Shown: positions 37,869 to 46,723 of the stretch, piece by piece
How positions within the stretch are numbered: the stretch's first letter is position 1
Layout of the letters: each line of letters starts with the position of its first letter
Origin: RUG11551 sp045586185
GTDB lineage: Bacteria; Planctomycetota; Planctomycetia; Pirellulales; Thermoguttaceae
DNA: 64,000 bases
Reading direction: 5' to 3'
Assembly: GCA_045586185.1 (NCBI GenBank)
Contig: JAZMZV010000015.1
Span: 18,290-82,289 of the forward strand
Translations under genes and position numbers: made by a program
The notes under the pieces: generated by a model
What the model saw: only the letters and a program-made list of their open reading frames with translations
What the model was told of the DNA's origin: nothing
Database searches by the model: none

Positions 37869-38597
37869 CTACTTCAGCCACTCTTTGAGCGTCGGGGCGA
37901 CCGATCCCAGCCAGATTTCGTATCCCTGTATGGTCGGATGAACAAAGTCGGAAAGAATGTCGCGGGTTTCCACGCCGTCCTGGTTGAGGAATTTGTCGCC
38001 GATATCCATAAAGACGACGTTCTCGCCGTCTGCCAGTTTGGAAATGGCGGCATTGACCGTCCTGACCTTTTCGCGGGACGGGTCGGTCGGCAGTTCGCTT
38101 CGCGGAAAGACGCCCATGACTAGCAGTTTGGCGTCCGGCCAGAGCGTTCGGACTTTCGCGACGACGGCTTCCACGCCGCCGATGGTCATTTCCGGCGTTT
38201 GCTTCAGCCAGCCGATGTTGTTCGTCCCGATAAGCAGCATCACCGCCTTGGGATGAATGGCGTCTGCGTCGATGTGGTCTAAAACCCACAGGAGATGATG
38301 AGTCCCAATTCCGCCGAACCCCAAATTGACTCTCTTGTATTCTCCCAGATACTTGTCCTGAACCGTCTTGCCGGTACTGTCAAGCCGATGCGTAATGGAA
38401 TCGCCGAGCAGAACGAGGTCAACATCGCCCGCCGCGACAATCGCCGCTTTCTCCTTGAATCGGGCGTTATGATGGGAGCTTATCTTCGTTGGAACCGCCG
38501 CCGCGTTGGCGGGCTTCGATTCCGGCGCGTCTGCGTAGAGTGCTGGCGTTATTAAGGTTAACGCTGTTACAATGGATAAAAGGAATTTATGATACAT
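37869..38597 (-). CDS. secreted SGNH/GDSL hydrolase
   Basis: The 242-residue protein has a signal peptide (MYHKFLLSIVTALTLITPALYA). SGNH block I LVLLGDSITH contains the nucleophile S67. Block II is the GFGGIGTHHLLW segment, block III is LLIGTNNIG, and block V is DFVHPTIQGYEIW with the Asp-x-x-His pair. It is probably a carbohydrate or acetyl esterase. It starts 25 bases after the heparinase-family gene on the same strand, so both are likely one operon. Confidence 0.87.
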   Translation of the reverse strand: MYHKFLLSIVTALTLITPALYADAPESKPANAAAVPTKISSHHNARFKEKAAIVAAGDVDLVLLGDSITHRLDSTGKTVQDKYLGEYKRVNLGFGGIGTHHLLWVLDHIDADAIHPKAVMLLIGTNNIGWLKQTPEMTIGGVEAVVAKVRTLWPDAKLLVMGVFPRSELPTDPSREKVRTVNAAISKLADGENVVFMDIGDKFLNQDGVETRDILSDFVHPTIQGYEIWLGSVAPTLKEWLK

Positions 38598-38622
38598 GGT
38601 TGTTTTAGGGAAATAGGGAATG

Positions 38623-40476
38623 TTATTTGAACTCCACCTCCAGTTCCTGTTCCTCATCGGACGCGGGAACGTCAATGGCTAAAACGGAAACGCCAGTATT
38701 CGGATTTTCTATTTCGGTCTGAGTAGTTGCAGCGACTTTGAATTTCAAGTCCGGATTGGTTGAACTGGCGATTGTCGCGGCAAGCGTTTTACCGTTTTGA
38801 GTCAGCGTCGCGGTCTTGCCGTCGTCGGAAATCGCAATCTCAGCGTACGTGTGCATCTGCCAGACGACGGTTTTAACGGAGTCATTCGTTCTCGGTCCGA
38901 TAACGTCTTTGACTGTAACGGTCATTTTGGACCGGTCGAGGGTAATGGCGCGTGTAACGGATTTGAGCTGGTCTTTGTACGCGTCGGCAAGATCGGCTTT
39001 TGCGTAACCCTTGTCCGGAGCGGACTGGAACTCGGTAATCTTTGCGAAACCGTTGGGATTCTGGTTTTGCCCGTCAATGAGCAACGTGTTGTGTCCATGC
39101 GTATTGAGTCGATAGTACGTCCAGCGCTGACGTCCGAAATAGCCCGGCATGTTGTAGTTGTCGCCGCCGAGGTCGACAGCCCAGCGAACGCCGTCTTTTA
39201 CCAGCACAAACGAGCCGAGGTCGAGGTGGCTGTGGTTGACTTTGTTTCCGCCCGCCTTGAATCCAACGTAAAGAGCGTCGTCGTCCAGCCATTTGGAACG
39301 CATGGACGCAATCTCCGCGCCGCGGAAATAGAAGTCCAGCTTCATCTTCGATAAATCTGCCCGTTTTGGCGAGTACCACCAAACGGAAGTCGGATAAATT
39401 CCCCCGTTGAAGCTGGGCTTGGGCGAGGTGACCGACCTGAAGTTATTCGTTTTTTTGAGAAGCTGATACCGCTCGAACTCAGCGAAGTCGGGGTTGTTGA
39501 ACCTGTCCGCCAGCCAAAAGATCATGCTGCTGGAAATGATTCCCCCGCCGGCGTCGGCGAAGTTGAACGAGCCGCCCTCCGGCGTTGCCGCCGCCATCTG
39601 GGAATAGACGGTAACGTCGAACCCCTCCGCTTTGGCAATGTCGAAATCCGACCCAAGCGACGCCTCGAGCGTGTTGACCAGAAAAGTCGTATACAGAAGC
39701 GTGTACTGCCAGTATCCGGGACCTTCTTTCCACATGCCGTCCGGCGCGAAAGACGCCATCGCGGTTTTTACCGTTGTAACAGACAGATGGACGATTTTAT
39801 TCGCAACCTCCCGCTTTTCCAGGGGAAGAGCGTCGGCAATCGCCAGCGCGCCCATCGCCATGCCGCCGTTGCAGACCTGATTCCAATTATAGGCGGAGTT
39901 GCGCCAGCCCCCATGCGTCAAGCTGGGGACGAGTCCTTTCTCGTAAATGGAGTTGACCAGCAGCTCCATTTCCGCGTCTGACAGGTCGTTATAGAGCCAG
40001 TCGTACCCGACAGCGAACGCGGCCGTCATTTCCGCCGTGTCGAGAAAATGTGACGGATTCCAGTCCGGGAACGCCGCCGCGGCTTCAAGCTCTTTCATCG
40101 CCCGGGATTTATACGCTGCCTTTTTTACCGGGTCGTCGGTCAGGCGGTACGCGCCCGCCAGCGTCAAGACGCGTCTGAGGCACTTTCGGCTTTGGGACAG
40201 CAGACGCGGCCCGACAATAATATATTCCACCGTCTTGGGCGATTTGACCAGGTCGTCCGCTTCCAGCAACTGATTTTGAACCAGCTTTTGCAGATACTCG
40301 TCCGTTTTGAGAAGTTCCTTGACTTCCGCTTCCCGCTGAGAGGAAGCCAGAATTCGCGGGTGCGCCGGATTGAGTTTGGAGAAATAGTCGGGAACGTCTT
40401 CGGCAAACGCCGGAACGCTTGCCATCGAGACGACAAAACCGAGAATGAGCAGGGCAGGGCATAGGGGATTTTTCAT
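38623..40476 (-). CDS. secreted heparinase II/III-family polysaccharide lyase
   Basis: The 617-residue protein has a signal peptide (ALLILGFVVSMASVPAFA). An alpha/alpha-toroid N-terminal domain (about 60-330) is followed by the heparinase II/III beta-sheet domain with NHSHLDLGSFVLVKDGVRWAVD and YYRLNTHGHNTLLIDGQ, which hold the conserved His and Asn residues. The family eliminates uronic-acid polysaccharides (heparin-, alginate- or chondroitin-like). Substrate cannot be fixed from sequence. CGGAG SD; first gene of a pair with the SGNH esterase. Confidence 0.87.
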   Translation of the reverse strand: MKNPLCPALLILGFVVSMASVPAFAEDVPDYFSKLNPAHPRILASSQREAEVKELLKTDEYLQKLVQNQLLEADDLVKSPKTVEYIIVGPRLLSQSRKCLRRVLTLAGAYRLTDDPVKKAAYKSRAMKELEAAAAFPDWNPSHFLDTAEMTAAFAVGYDWLYNDLSDAEMELLVNSIYEKGLVPSLTHGGWRNSAYNWNQVCNGGMAMGALAIADALPLEKREVANKIVHLSVTTVKTAMASFAPDGMWKEGPGYWQYTLLYTTFLVNTLEASLGSDFDIAKAEGFDVTVYSQMAAATPEGGSFNFADAGGGIISSSMIFWLADRFNNPDFAEFERYQLLKKTNNFRSVTSPKPSFNGGIYPTSVWWYSPKRADLSKMKLDFYFRGAEIASMRSKWLDDDALYVGFKAGGNKVNHSHLDLGSFVLVKDGVRWAVDLGGDNYNMPGYFGRQRWTYYRLNTHGHNTLLIDGQNQNPNGFAKITEFQSAPDKGYAKADLADAYKDQLKSVTRAITLDRSKMTVTVKDVIGPRTNDSVKTVVWQMHTYAEIAISDDGKTATLTQNGKTLAATIASSTNPDLKFKVAATTQTEIENPNTGVSVLAIDVPASDEEQELEVEFK

Positions 40477-40657
40477 GATAGACTCCGTAGGGGGGAAAGC
40501 AGGGAAGGATTATAACGATATGCTCACTTGATATCATTCTATATTCATTCTATCCCAGTCAAAAATCAAAAGCAATAGCCCCGAAGAAATTTTCTTCTGA
40601 CCAGGATGGCGGAGAGCAGCGGAACAATTCATATCGAGAGACGCTCCGCCAATCCTT

Positions 40658-42406
40658 TCAATTGTACCCCGAGACCAGTTTTAGCAGCGCGTTGCAAACG
40701 GTCGTTTCTTCGCAGACGACCATGTCTGCCCCGGCGCGCTGAAGCAGTTTGATGTTGAGATTGTATCGAACGCGGCAGAGAATTGTGCAGTCCGGGTTCA
40801 TGTCGTGACAGGCGCGGACGATGTCAAGAGCAATCATGTCGTCTGGAATCGTAACGAACACGGCAGACGCCTTTTCAATTCCCGCCTTTGTGAGGATGTC
40901 CGGCTTGGCAGCGTCGCCGCTGATGGCGGTAATTCCCTCTTGAGCGAATCGATAGATGTTGATGGGGCTGTAGTCGACAACGCTGACGACTTTGCCCATC
41001 GTTTCCAACCGCGCGGCGAGAAGCGTTCCGATATGTCCGACGCCAATAACAATAACCTGGTCGAGCGAACCGGAGTCCAGCGCCTGCTGAATCGGGGATT
41101 TGGCTTGAACGTCGTCTGACGGCTCGACTTCTGACTTGGCAATCCAAACGCCCGTTTTGACAAGGTGCGGCGTGATAACCATTGACGCCACCGACAGGAA
41201 CAGAATGACGTGGTACGGCGTTTGTTCAATCATGTGTTTATTGGACGCGTCCAACAAGAGCATAAACGCCAATTCACCGACCTGCGCCACGCACAAGCCG
41301 TATCCAATTGCTGAGAGGTTCTTAAACCCGCAAAATTTCAGCGAGCAGCCGGCGGCAATCATTTTGAGCAGAATCACCGCAATCAAACTGCCGAAGCACA
41401 GCATAGGGTGCGTCTGGAGAATGTGGAAGTCCATCAACATTCCCAGCGAAATAAAGAACATGGCGGAAAATGATTCGCTAAACGGCATAAACAGCGCTTC
41501 AATCTGTGACGTAAGCCGGTTTTCGCCCAAGACGATTCCTGCCGCCAGAGCGCCCAGCGCCGGGGTTAAGCCGAGCAGAACCGCCAGCGAGCACAAGCCC
41601 ATCAGGATAGCTAAAACCAGAGCGATGAGCAGCTCTTTTGCCCGCATTTTAGCGAGTATGGAGGCGAGATGCTTTTTCATGACGATTCTGCCCAGAATGA
41701 CAATCAAACAGAAGATAATCGTCTTGATTGCCATGCTGATCCAGTATTCAACAGTTGGTGAGGATTCGCCGGAAAGAACCGGGACAAGCAGCAGCATCGG
41801 AACGAGGGCGACGTCCTGAAAAAGCAGAACTCCCAGCGTTCCCTTGGCGCGGTGTGACGACGCAACGCCTTCGTCCTGTAAACTCTTGTATGCCAGAGCC
41901 GTTGAAGACAGCGAAAAAACAAACCCGACCAAAATGCTGATCCCCCAGCCCCAGCCGGTAACAAAATGAAAGAACAGCGCTGTCGGTACGCCGGTGAGCG
42001 TCATTTGCAGCGCTCCGCCGACAAACATGTATTTCGACATCGACGCCATTTTATCGAGCGTGAATTCCATGCCGATGGAGAACAAAAGCAGCAAGACGCC
42101 GAATTGTGCAATGCACTCCATAACGGTTTTGTCGATGACTTCCATCTGCTCGTCTTTGGTTTCTACGACGATTTCATCCGCGGTTGTCGCGTCGACGCCT
42201 TCGTTAACCCGCTGCTTAAGCATGCTGATTTCTGCGGATTTGGAAGTAATGTTGGAACCAATCAAACCGAAGCAGTCCTGACCAATAATCGCTCCGACGA
42301 GCATATATCCGATTAAAAGAGAAACGTTCAATCGTTTGCAAATCCAGCCAACGATAAAACCGGCAAACAAAATTACGGTCAGGTGGAATAAAATTAAATG
42401 CGGCAT
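40658..42406 (-). CDS. CPA2 cation:proton antiporter with TrkA-N domain (KefB-like)
   Basis: This 582-residue membrane protein has about 12 transmembrane helices (residues 5-420) with a charged cytosolic insertion at about 55-90. A C-terminal RCK/TrkA-N Rossmann domain follows, starting DQVIVIGVGHIGTLLAARLE near residue 445. It belongs to the monovalent cation:proton antiporter-2 family, which exchanges potassium or sodium for protons under nucleotide control. The TrkA-C subdomain is missing. No SD; it diverges from the flavoprotein gene. Confidence 0.9.
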   Translation of the reverse strand: MPHLILFHLTVILFAGFIVGWICKRLNVSLLIGYMLVGAIIGQDCFGLIGSNITSKSAEISMLKQRVNEGVDATTADEIVVETKDEQMEVIDKTVMECIAQFGVLLLLFSIGMEFTLDKMASMSKYMFVGGALQMTLTGVPTALFFHFVTGWGWGISILVGFVFSLSSTALAYKSLQDEGVASSHRAKGTLGVLLFQDVALVPMLLLVPVLSGESSPTVEYWISMAIKTIIFCLIVILGRIVMKKHLASILAKMRAKELLIALVLAILMGLCSLAVLLGLTPALGALAAGIVLGENRLTSQIEALFMPFSESFSAMFFISLGMLMDFHILQTHPMLCFGSLIAVILLKMIAAGCSLKFCGFKNLSAIGYGLCVAQVGELAFMLLLDASNKHMIEQTPYHVILFLSVASMVITPHLVKTGVWIAKSEVEPSDDVQAKSPIQQALDSGSLDQVIVIGVGHIGTLLAARLETMGKVVSVVDYSPINIYRFAQEGITAISGDAAKPDILTKAGIEKASAVFVTIPDDMIALDIVRACHDMNPDCTILCRVRYNLNIKLLQRAGADMVVCEETTVCNALLKLVSGYN

Positions 42407-42461
42407 GATTATGATGTATCAGACGTCTGTTGATATTTCCAGCTTTCTCCTTCTCCATGGA

Positions 42462-42489
42462 TTGACTTTTGATGTCTTTCCTATATAAT
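42462..42489 (+). promoter_or_regulatory. promoter of the flavoprotein gene
   Basis: TTGACT (42462-42467), a 16-base spacer and TATAAT (42484-42489), 62 bases before the ATG. Confidence 0.6.
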
Positions 42490-42551
42490 AAACAAATGCA
42501 AAGAAATTGCAATCCCAATTTTGCCCATTTTACAAATTAAGGTCTAAAAAG

Positions 42552-43124
42552 ATGAAAGTAGTAGCATTCAACGGAAGTCCCCGGCGAGACGGAAACACGT
42601 ACACCCTGCTGACAAAGGTTTTGGAACCGATTCAGGCGGCGGGAATTGAAACGGAAATCGTTCAGATTGGCGGTCAGATGGTTCACGGCTGCACAGCGTG
42701 CATGTCGTGCCGAAACCAAACGCCCGGCAAATGTATTTTTGACGATGATTTCGTCAACATGTGCGCTGGCAAGTGCCGCGAAGCGGACGCGATTATTATC
42801 GGCACGCCGACGTATTATTCAGACGTCTCGACGGAAGTCAAGGCGTTTATCGACCGCGTTGGGTACGTTCTCGGTCCCGAGGGCGCGCTGAAGCACAAAC
42901 CCGCCTGCGGAGTCGTTGCCGTCAGACGAGGCGGAGCGACGCACGCCGTCGATACGATTAACCATTTCTTCATGCTCAACAACATGTACATCGTCTGCGG
43001 AACGTACTGGAACATGGGCTACGGACGCAACAAGGGCGAATGTCTCTCTGACGCCGAAGGACTCAGAAACATGCAGGCGCTCGGGGAAAACATGGTCTGG
43101 ATACTGGAAAAGATTGGGAAATAG
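42552..43124 (+). CDS. flavodoxin-fold NAD(P)H-dependent FMN reductase / iron-sulfur flavoprotein
   Basis: The 190-residue protein starts MKVVAFNGSPRRDGNTYTLL, the FMN-phosphate loop of the NADPH-dependent FMN-reductase family. GCTACMSCRNQTPGKC is a Cys-rich segment (Cys spacing C-x2-C-x2-C with a further Cys downstream) like that of iron-sulfur flavoproteins from anaerobes. GTPTYYSDVS follows in the flavin site. It probably moves electrons between ferredoxin-type donors and small acceptors. Confidence 0.87.
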   Translation: MKVVAFNGSPRRDGNTYTLLTKVLEPIQAAGIETEIVQIGGQMVHGCTACMSCRNQTPGKCIFDDDFVNMCAGKCREADAIIIGTPTYYSDVSTEVKAFIDRVGYVLGPEGALKHKPACGVVAVRRGGATHAVDTINHFFMLNNMYIVCGTYWNMGYGRNKGECLSDAEGLRNMQALGENMVWILEKIGK

Positions 43125-43145
43125 TTGTTAGCGAAGGTTTTCATG

Positions 43146-43330
43146 GTCCGTTAGCACACGGATTTTACGGATTAAACTGATTAGCGCCGATTGGTTCTCT
43201 GAAATTCTTAGTTTTACTATTAAATACTCATTAATATTTGAATAATGAGTATATGATGAACTAAGAAGCTCAAGTAATCAATCGGTGAATATCCGTCCCA
43301 TCCGTCTAATCCGTGTGCGGACTGACCCGC
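43146..43330. repeat. palindromic MITE-like element, copy 2
   Basis: Three nested inverted repeats are visible. The outer arms are ACGGATT nonamers (43146-43196 and 43277-43330). The middle arms are TTCTTAGTT (43205-43213) and AACTAAGAA (43259-43267). The inner stem is ATACTCATTA (43224-43233) with TAATGAGTAT (43243-43252). It ends six bases from the ferritin stop. The same outer arms form the element at 10961-11154. Confidence 0.8.
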
Positions 43331-43335
43331 TCAAA

Positions 43336-43848
43336 TCACCAGATTTCCGGCTTTTCCAGCTTGCGTTTTGAGAGCTGTTTGTCGAGAAACATCAGCGCGC
43401 AGGGGGCGGACTTCGCGAATCGAATCTGTTCCAGAATTTCGCTTGCGGTTGCCTCTTCCTCGACCTGTTCTCGAACGTACCAGTTGAGGAACTCGACGGA
43501 CGCAAAGTCTTTTTCCGCGTGCGCCAGAGCGACCATTGCGTTGATGTCGGCGGTTACTTTCTGTTCCTGTTCCAAAGACGCCTTGTACATTTCTTCGAGG
43601 GACGTCCAGCTTGAATCCACCGCGTCGATTGCAGGGGCTGCCACGATTCCGCCGCGGTCGATGAGGTATTTAATAAACCCTTCGGCGTGGTAGAACTCTT
43701 CTTTCGCCTGGACTTCAAACCAGTTCGCGAAGCCTTTCATGTTCATTTCGCTTGCCTTGGCGGACATGGTCATGTAAATGTACGCTGAATGAAACTCGTT
43801 GTTAATCTGACGGTTAATAACCGATTGCATTTCGTAGGATATTTTCAT
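43336..43848 (-). CDS. ftnA: ferritin (FtnA type)
   Basis: The 170-residue protein forms the non-haem ferritin shell that oxidises and stores iron. Ferroxidase-centre residues are visible: E18 in INNEFHSAYIY, and E51 and H54 in AKEEFYHAEGF, with EQVEEEA later supplying the second site. AGGAG SD. It also protects anaerobes against oxygen stress. It faces the palindromic element just downstream of its stop. Confidence 0.93.
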   Translation of the reverse strand: MKISYEMQSVINRQINNEFHSAYIYMTMSAKASEMNMKGFANWFEVQAKEEFYHAEGFIKYLIDRGGIVAAPAIDAVDSSWTSLEEMYKASLEQEQKVTADINAMVALAHAEKDFASVEFLNWYVREQVEEEATASEILEQIRFAKSAPCALMFLDKQLSKRKLEKPEIW

Positions 43849-44000
43849 GGAAGTGTTTCTCCTGATATTGAATAGAGGAACCCTCGCTCAAAACGTCAGA
43901 GCGAGTATATATGGAATTTTATAATAGAGGTAAAGTAGGGCAGAGAGACGCTTGATTACGATTTAACGCTCTTTTTTCTTTAAATATCATTAACAAGGTA

Positions 44001-44029
44001 TTGACGATTATCCCTGCTTGTGGTAAACT
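44001..44029 (+). promoter_or_regulatory. probable promoter upstream of the GH20-like gene
   Basis: TTGACG (44001-44006), a 17-base spacer and TAAACT (44024-44029). If used, the transcript would carry the heptamer-repeat hairpin at 44060-44175 in its leader. Confidence 0.45.
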
Positions 44030-44059
44030 CAAATGCAGGCAGGGTTTTACGTTTAGTGA

Positions 44060-44175
44060 TAGCTTCTAGCTGATAGCCTCTAGCTGATAGCTTTTTATAA
44101 TAGCTTCCGGCTATAAAAAACTCAGCATAGAGCTGCTAACTCCCAAGCTAATAACTAGCAGCTAATAGCTAACGG
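44060..44175. repeat. TAGCTTC heptamer repeat in inverted arrangement
   Basis: TAGCTTC, TAGCTGA, TAGCCTC, TAGCTGA, TAGCTTT (44060-44094) are opposed by AGCTGCT...AGCTAAT, AGCTAAC units up to about 44173. The array ends about 35 bases before the SD of the next gene. Confidence 0.85.
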
Positions 44176-44221
44176 CTTATCTTGCCGGATGACCCTTTTT
44201 CTCTAACCAAAGGAGCGAATT

Positions 44222-45253
44222 ATGCTTTCCCGCAGAACTTTCCTCAAAACCGGAGCCGCCTCCGTCCTGGCTGCCGGCGCGTTTACGAACCTGGTTTCTG
44301 CTGCCGCGGAACCCGTCAAAGAAGGACAACTCATCTGGGGCAATATGCTCAACCTCGGTCACAACATGTGGGGTGATTCACCAACCGCCTACACGCCAAA
44401 AAGCGACAAACTGCTCTGCCAGGACGCGATTTGGGAAAAAGTTACCAACGAGATGCAAGCCGCCGGGCTGAACCTCCTTTTGATCGACATCGGCGAAGGA
44501 ATCCAGTACCAGAGTCATCCGGAACTGGCGATTAATGGCTCGTGGAGCATTGAAAAACTCCAGAAAGAATTGAAACGCCTGCGCGGAATGGGAATCGAGC
44601 CGATTCCGAAGCTCAACTTCTCTGCGTGTCACGACACCTGGCTGGGCGAGTATTCCCGAATGCTTTCGACAAAGAAATATTACGAGGTCTGCGCCGACCT
44701 GATCAAAGAAGTCTGCGAGATCTTCGACACGCCGCGGTTCTTCCATCTCGGCTACGATGAAGAAACGGCGGGGCACCAGTCCAGTTACGAGTACGTCGTG
44801 ATTCGTCAGGGCGAACTGTGGTGGCACGACTTCCTCTTCTTCGTCGATACTGTCAACAAGCAGAACGTCCGCCCGTGGATCTGGTCAGACTATTATTGGC
44901 ATCACGCGGATGAATTCCTCAAGCGCATGCCAAAATGCGTTCTTCAGAGCAACTGGTATTACGGTCCGGAATTCGATATTGAAAAGCTCAAGACTACGAA
45001 CGAATTCACTGCCAAACGGGTGCAGACGTACATCGACTTCGACAAAGCGGGCTTCGATCAGGTCCCGACCGGCTCGAACTGGTCTACCGACGTCAACTTT
45101 GGCGGCACGGTAGAATTCTGCACGAAGAACATTTCGAAGGAACATTTGAAGGGCTTCCTCCAGACGCCGTGGCATGCGACAACGGAGAATTTCCTTGATC
45201 ATCACCTCAAAGCGATCGCTCAGGTCAAAGCCGCGAAAGGCGCGCTGAAGTAA
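44222..45253 (+). CDS. Tat-exported GH20-like TIM-barrel protein
   Basis: The 343-residue protein has a twin-arginine signal (LSRRTFLKTGAASVLAAGAF) behind an AAAGGAG SD. The body reads as a TIM barrel: LNLLLIDIGEGIQY, GIEPIPKLNFSACHDTW, and FHLGYDEETAG with adjacent D179-E180, the pair that defines hexosaminidase (GH20)-type catalysis, then RPWIWSDYYW. Length is shorter than full GH20 enzymes and no N-terminal accessory domain is present. A distant glycosidase or a non-catalytic barrel remains possible. Confidence 0.65.
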   Translation: MLSRRTFLKTGAASVLAAGAFTNLVSAAAEPVKEGQLIWGNMLNLGHNMWGDSPTAYTPKSDKLLCQDAIWEKVTNEMQAAGLNLLLIDIGEGIQYQSHPELAINGSWSIEKLQKELKRLRGMGIEPIPKLNFSACHDTWLGEYSRMLSTKKYYEVCADLIKEVCEIFDTPRFFHLGYDEETAGHQSSYEYVVIRQGELWWHDFLFFVDTVNKQNVRPWIWSDYYWHHADEFLKRMPKCVLQSNWYYGPEFDIEKLKTTNEFTAKRVQTYIDFDKAGFDQVPTGSNWSTDVNFGGTVEFCTKNISKEHLKGFLQTPWHATTENFLDHHLKAIAQVKAAKGALK

Positions 45254-45303
45254 ACGGCGCGCTTGCGTTAAATCCATAAACATTTATCCCAGGAAAACAC
45301 ATT

Positions 45304-46527
45304 ATGAAAAAAGCTATTCTTCAATCATACGCGCAGTTGCTGGCGCAGAAGGGTCTGAACGTTCAGCCCGGTCAGGACGTTTTAATTACCGCAGAACTGG
45401 ATCAACCGGAATTTGTTACAATGTGCGTTGAGGAATGTTACAAACTCGGCGCGCGAAGCGTTATTGTCGACTGGACGCATCAGCCGGCGACGAAACTGCA
45501 TTGCGATTACCGCTCTCTGGAAACGCAGTCCAAACTGGAAAAATGGCAATTGGCGCGCTGGCAATGGCAGGTGAAAAACCGTCCTGCCAAGCTGTTTATC
45601 GAATCGGACGACCCGGACGGACTGGCGGACGTCGACCAGGAAAAACACTCCAAAGCCACCGCCGCCGTTCGCGCTGCGATTAAACCGTATCGAAACAAGA
45701 TGGACAACCATTACCAGTGGTGCATCGCGGCAGTTCCCGGCAAGGCGTGGGCGAAAAAAATGTTCCCTGGCATGCCGGTCAACAAAGCCGTTGAGCGCCT
45801 GTGGGAAGCTATTCTCTCAACGGCGCGCGCTGCGGACGGCAACGGCGTCGAAAACTGGAACAAGCACAACGCCGATCTCGTCGAGCGGTACAATTACCTC
45901 AACTCGTTGGGAATCCGGTCGCTGCATTATTCGTCTTCCAACGGGACGGATTTCACCGTCGGGATGATTCCAAACGCCATGTTCTCCGGCGGAAAAGAGA
46001 CGACCATCGAAGGAATCGAGTTCAACCCGAACATTCCTTCGGAAGAGATTTTCATCTCGCCCCGCGCTGGCAAAGCGGAGGGAATTCTCTACGCAACCAA
46101 GCCGCTGTCGTGGAACGGCGCTCTGATTGAGAACTTCTGGGTCAAATTTGCCAAGGGACGCGTCGTTGACGTTGGAGCGGAAAAGAACGAAGAACTTCTC
46201 CGCAAGATGGATTCCCTGGACGAAGGCGCGTCCCGGCTGGGCGAAGTCGCGCTCGTGCCGTTCAATTCCCCGATTAACAACACGGGGCTGCTGTTCTACA
46301 ATACGCTCTTTGACGAAAACGCCTGCTGTCACGTCGCGCTGGGATTCGGGTTCGGCAACTGTCTCAAAGGCTACGAAACCATGACCATCGAAGAAATACA
46401 CGCCGCAGGAATCAACGACTCGATTATTCACGTCGATTTCATGATCGGATCGCGCGATTTGAACATTGTCGCCAAAACCGCCAGAGGAAAAGAAGTCGAG
46501 ATCTTCCGCGACGGCAATTGGGCATAA
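45304..46527 (+). CDS. M29-family metallo-aminopeptidase
   Basis: The 407-residue cytoplasmic enzyme removes N-terminal amino acids from peptides. Family signs are QKGLNVQPGQDVLITAELDQPEF at the start, the ADVDQEKHSKA region, EGIEFNPNIPSEEIFISPRAG and the C-terminal DSIIHVDFMIGSRDLNI with the metal His-x-Asp pattern. AGGAAAA SD. It follows the GH20-like gene by 50 bases on the same strand and may be cotranscribed. Confidence 0.9.
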   Translation: MKKAILQSYAQLLAQKGLNVQPGQDVLITAELDQPEFVTMCVEECYKLGARSVIVDWTHQPATKLHCDYRSLETQSKLEKWQLARWQWQVKNRPAKLFIESDDPDGLADVDQEKHSKATAAVRAAIKPYRNKMDNHYQWCIAAVPGKAWAKKMFPGMPVNKAVERLWEAILSTARAADGNGVENWNKHNADLVERYNYLNSLGIRSLHYSSSNGTDFTVGMIPNAMFSGGKETTIEGIEFNPNIPSEEIFISPRAGKAEGILYATKPLSWNGALIENFWVKFAKGRVVDVGAEKNEELLRKMDSLDEGASRLGEVALVPFNSPINNTGLLFYNTLFDENACCHVALGFGFGNCLKGYETMTIEEIHAAGINDSIIHVDFMIGSRDLNIVAKTARGKEVEIFRDGNWA

Positions 46528-46556
46528 GCGTTACACATACGCTAAGATGAGCCGAA

Positions 46557-46715
46557 GGACGGGGAGTGCGGCGCCCATAGGCGCCGCCTTGTCGTATGTG
46601 TTACAAAAAAGTTCGAGTTCGTCGGAGAAAGATAGAAAGTTTCCGTTTTGTCTCAGCGCTTGCGCGGGGCGCTGGTTAAGGCGGCGTCAAGCCGCCGCAC
46701 TCCCCGACGCAAGCG
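46557..46715. repeat. two facing hairpin elements of the TTGGACAAGGC family
   Basis: 46557-46593 (reverse) has the conserved flanks GGGGAGTGC and GCCTTGTC around the stem GCGGCGCC-CATA-GGCGCCGC. 46674-46715 (forward) has AAGGCGGC-GTCAA-GCCGCC, then GCACTCCCCGAC and GCAAGCG. They sit between converging genes and could act as transcription ends. Confidence 0.75.
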
Positions 46716-46723
46716 TGACGCCC

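Noticed and set aside
43849..44221. tRNA or small RNA gene in the ferritin-GH20 gap
   Set aside because: No T-loop or acceptor-stem pattern; the visible structure is the TAGCTTC heptamer hairpin and a promoter.
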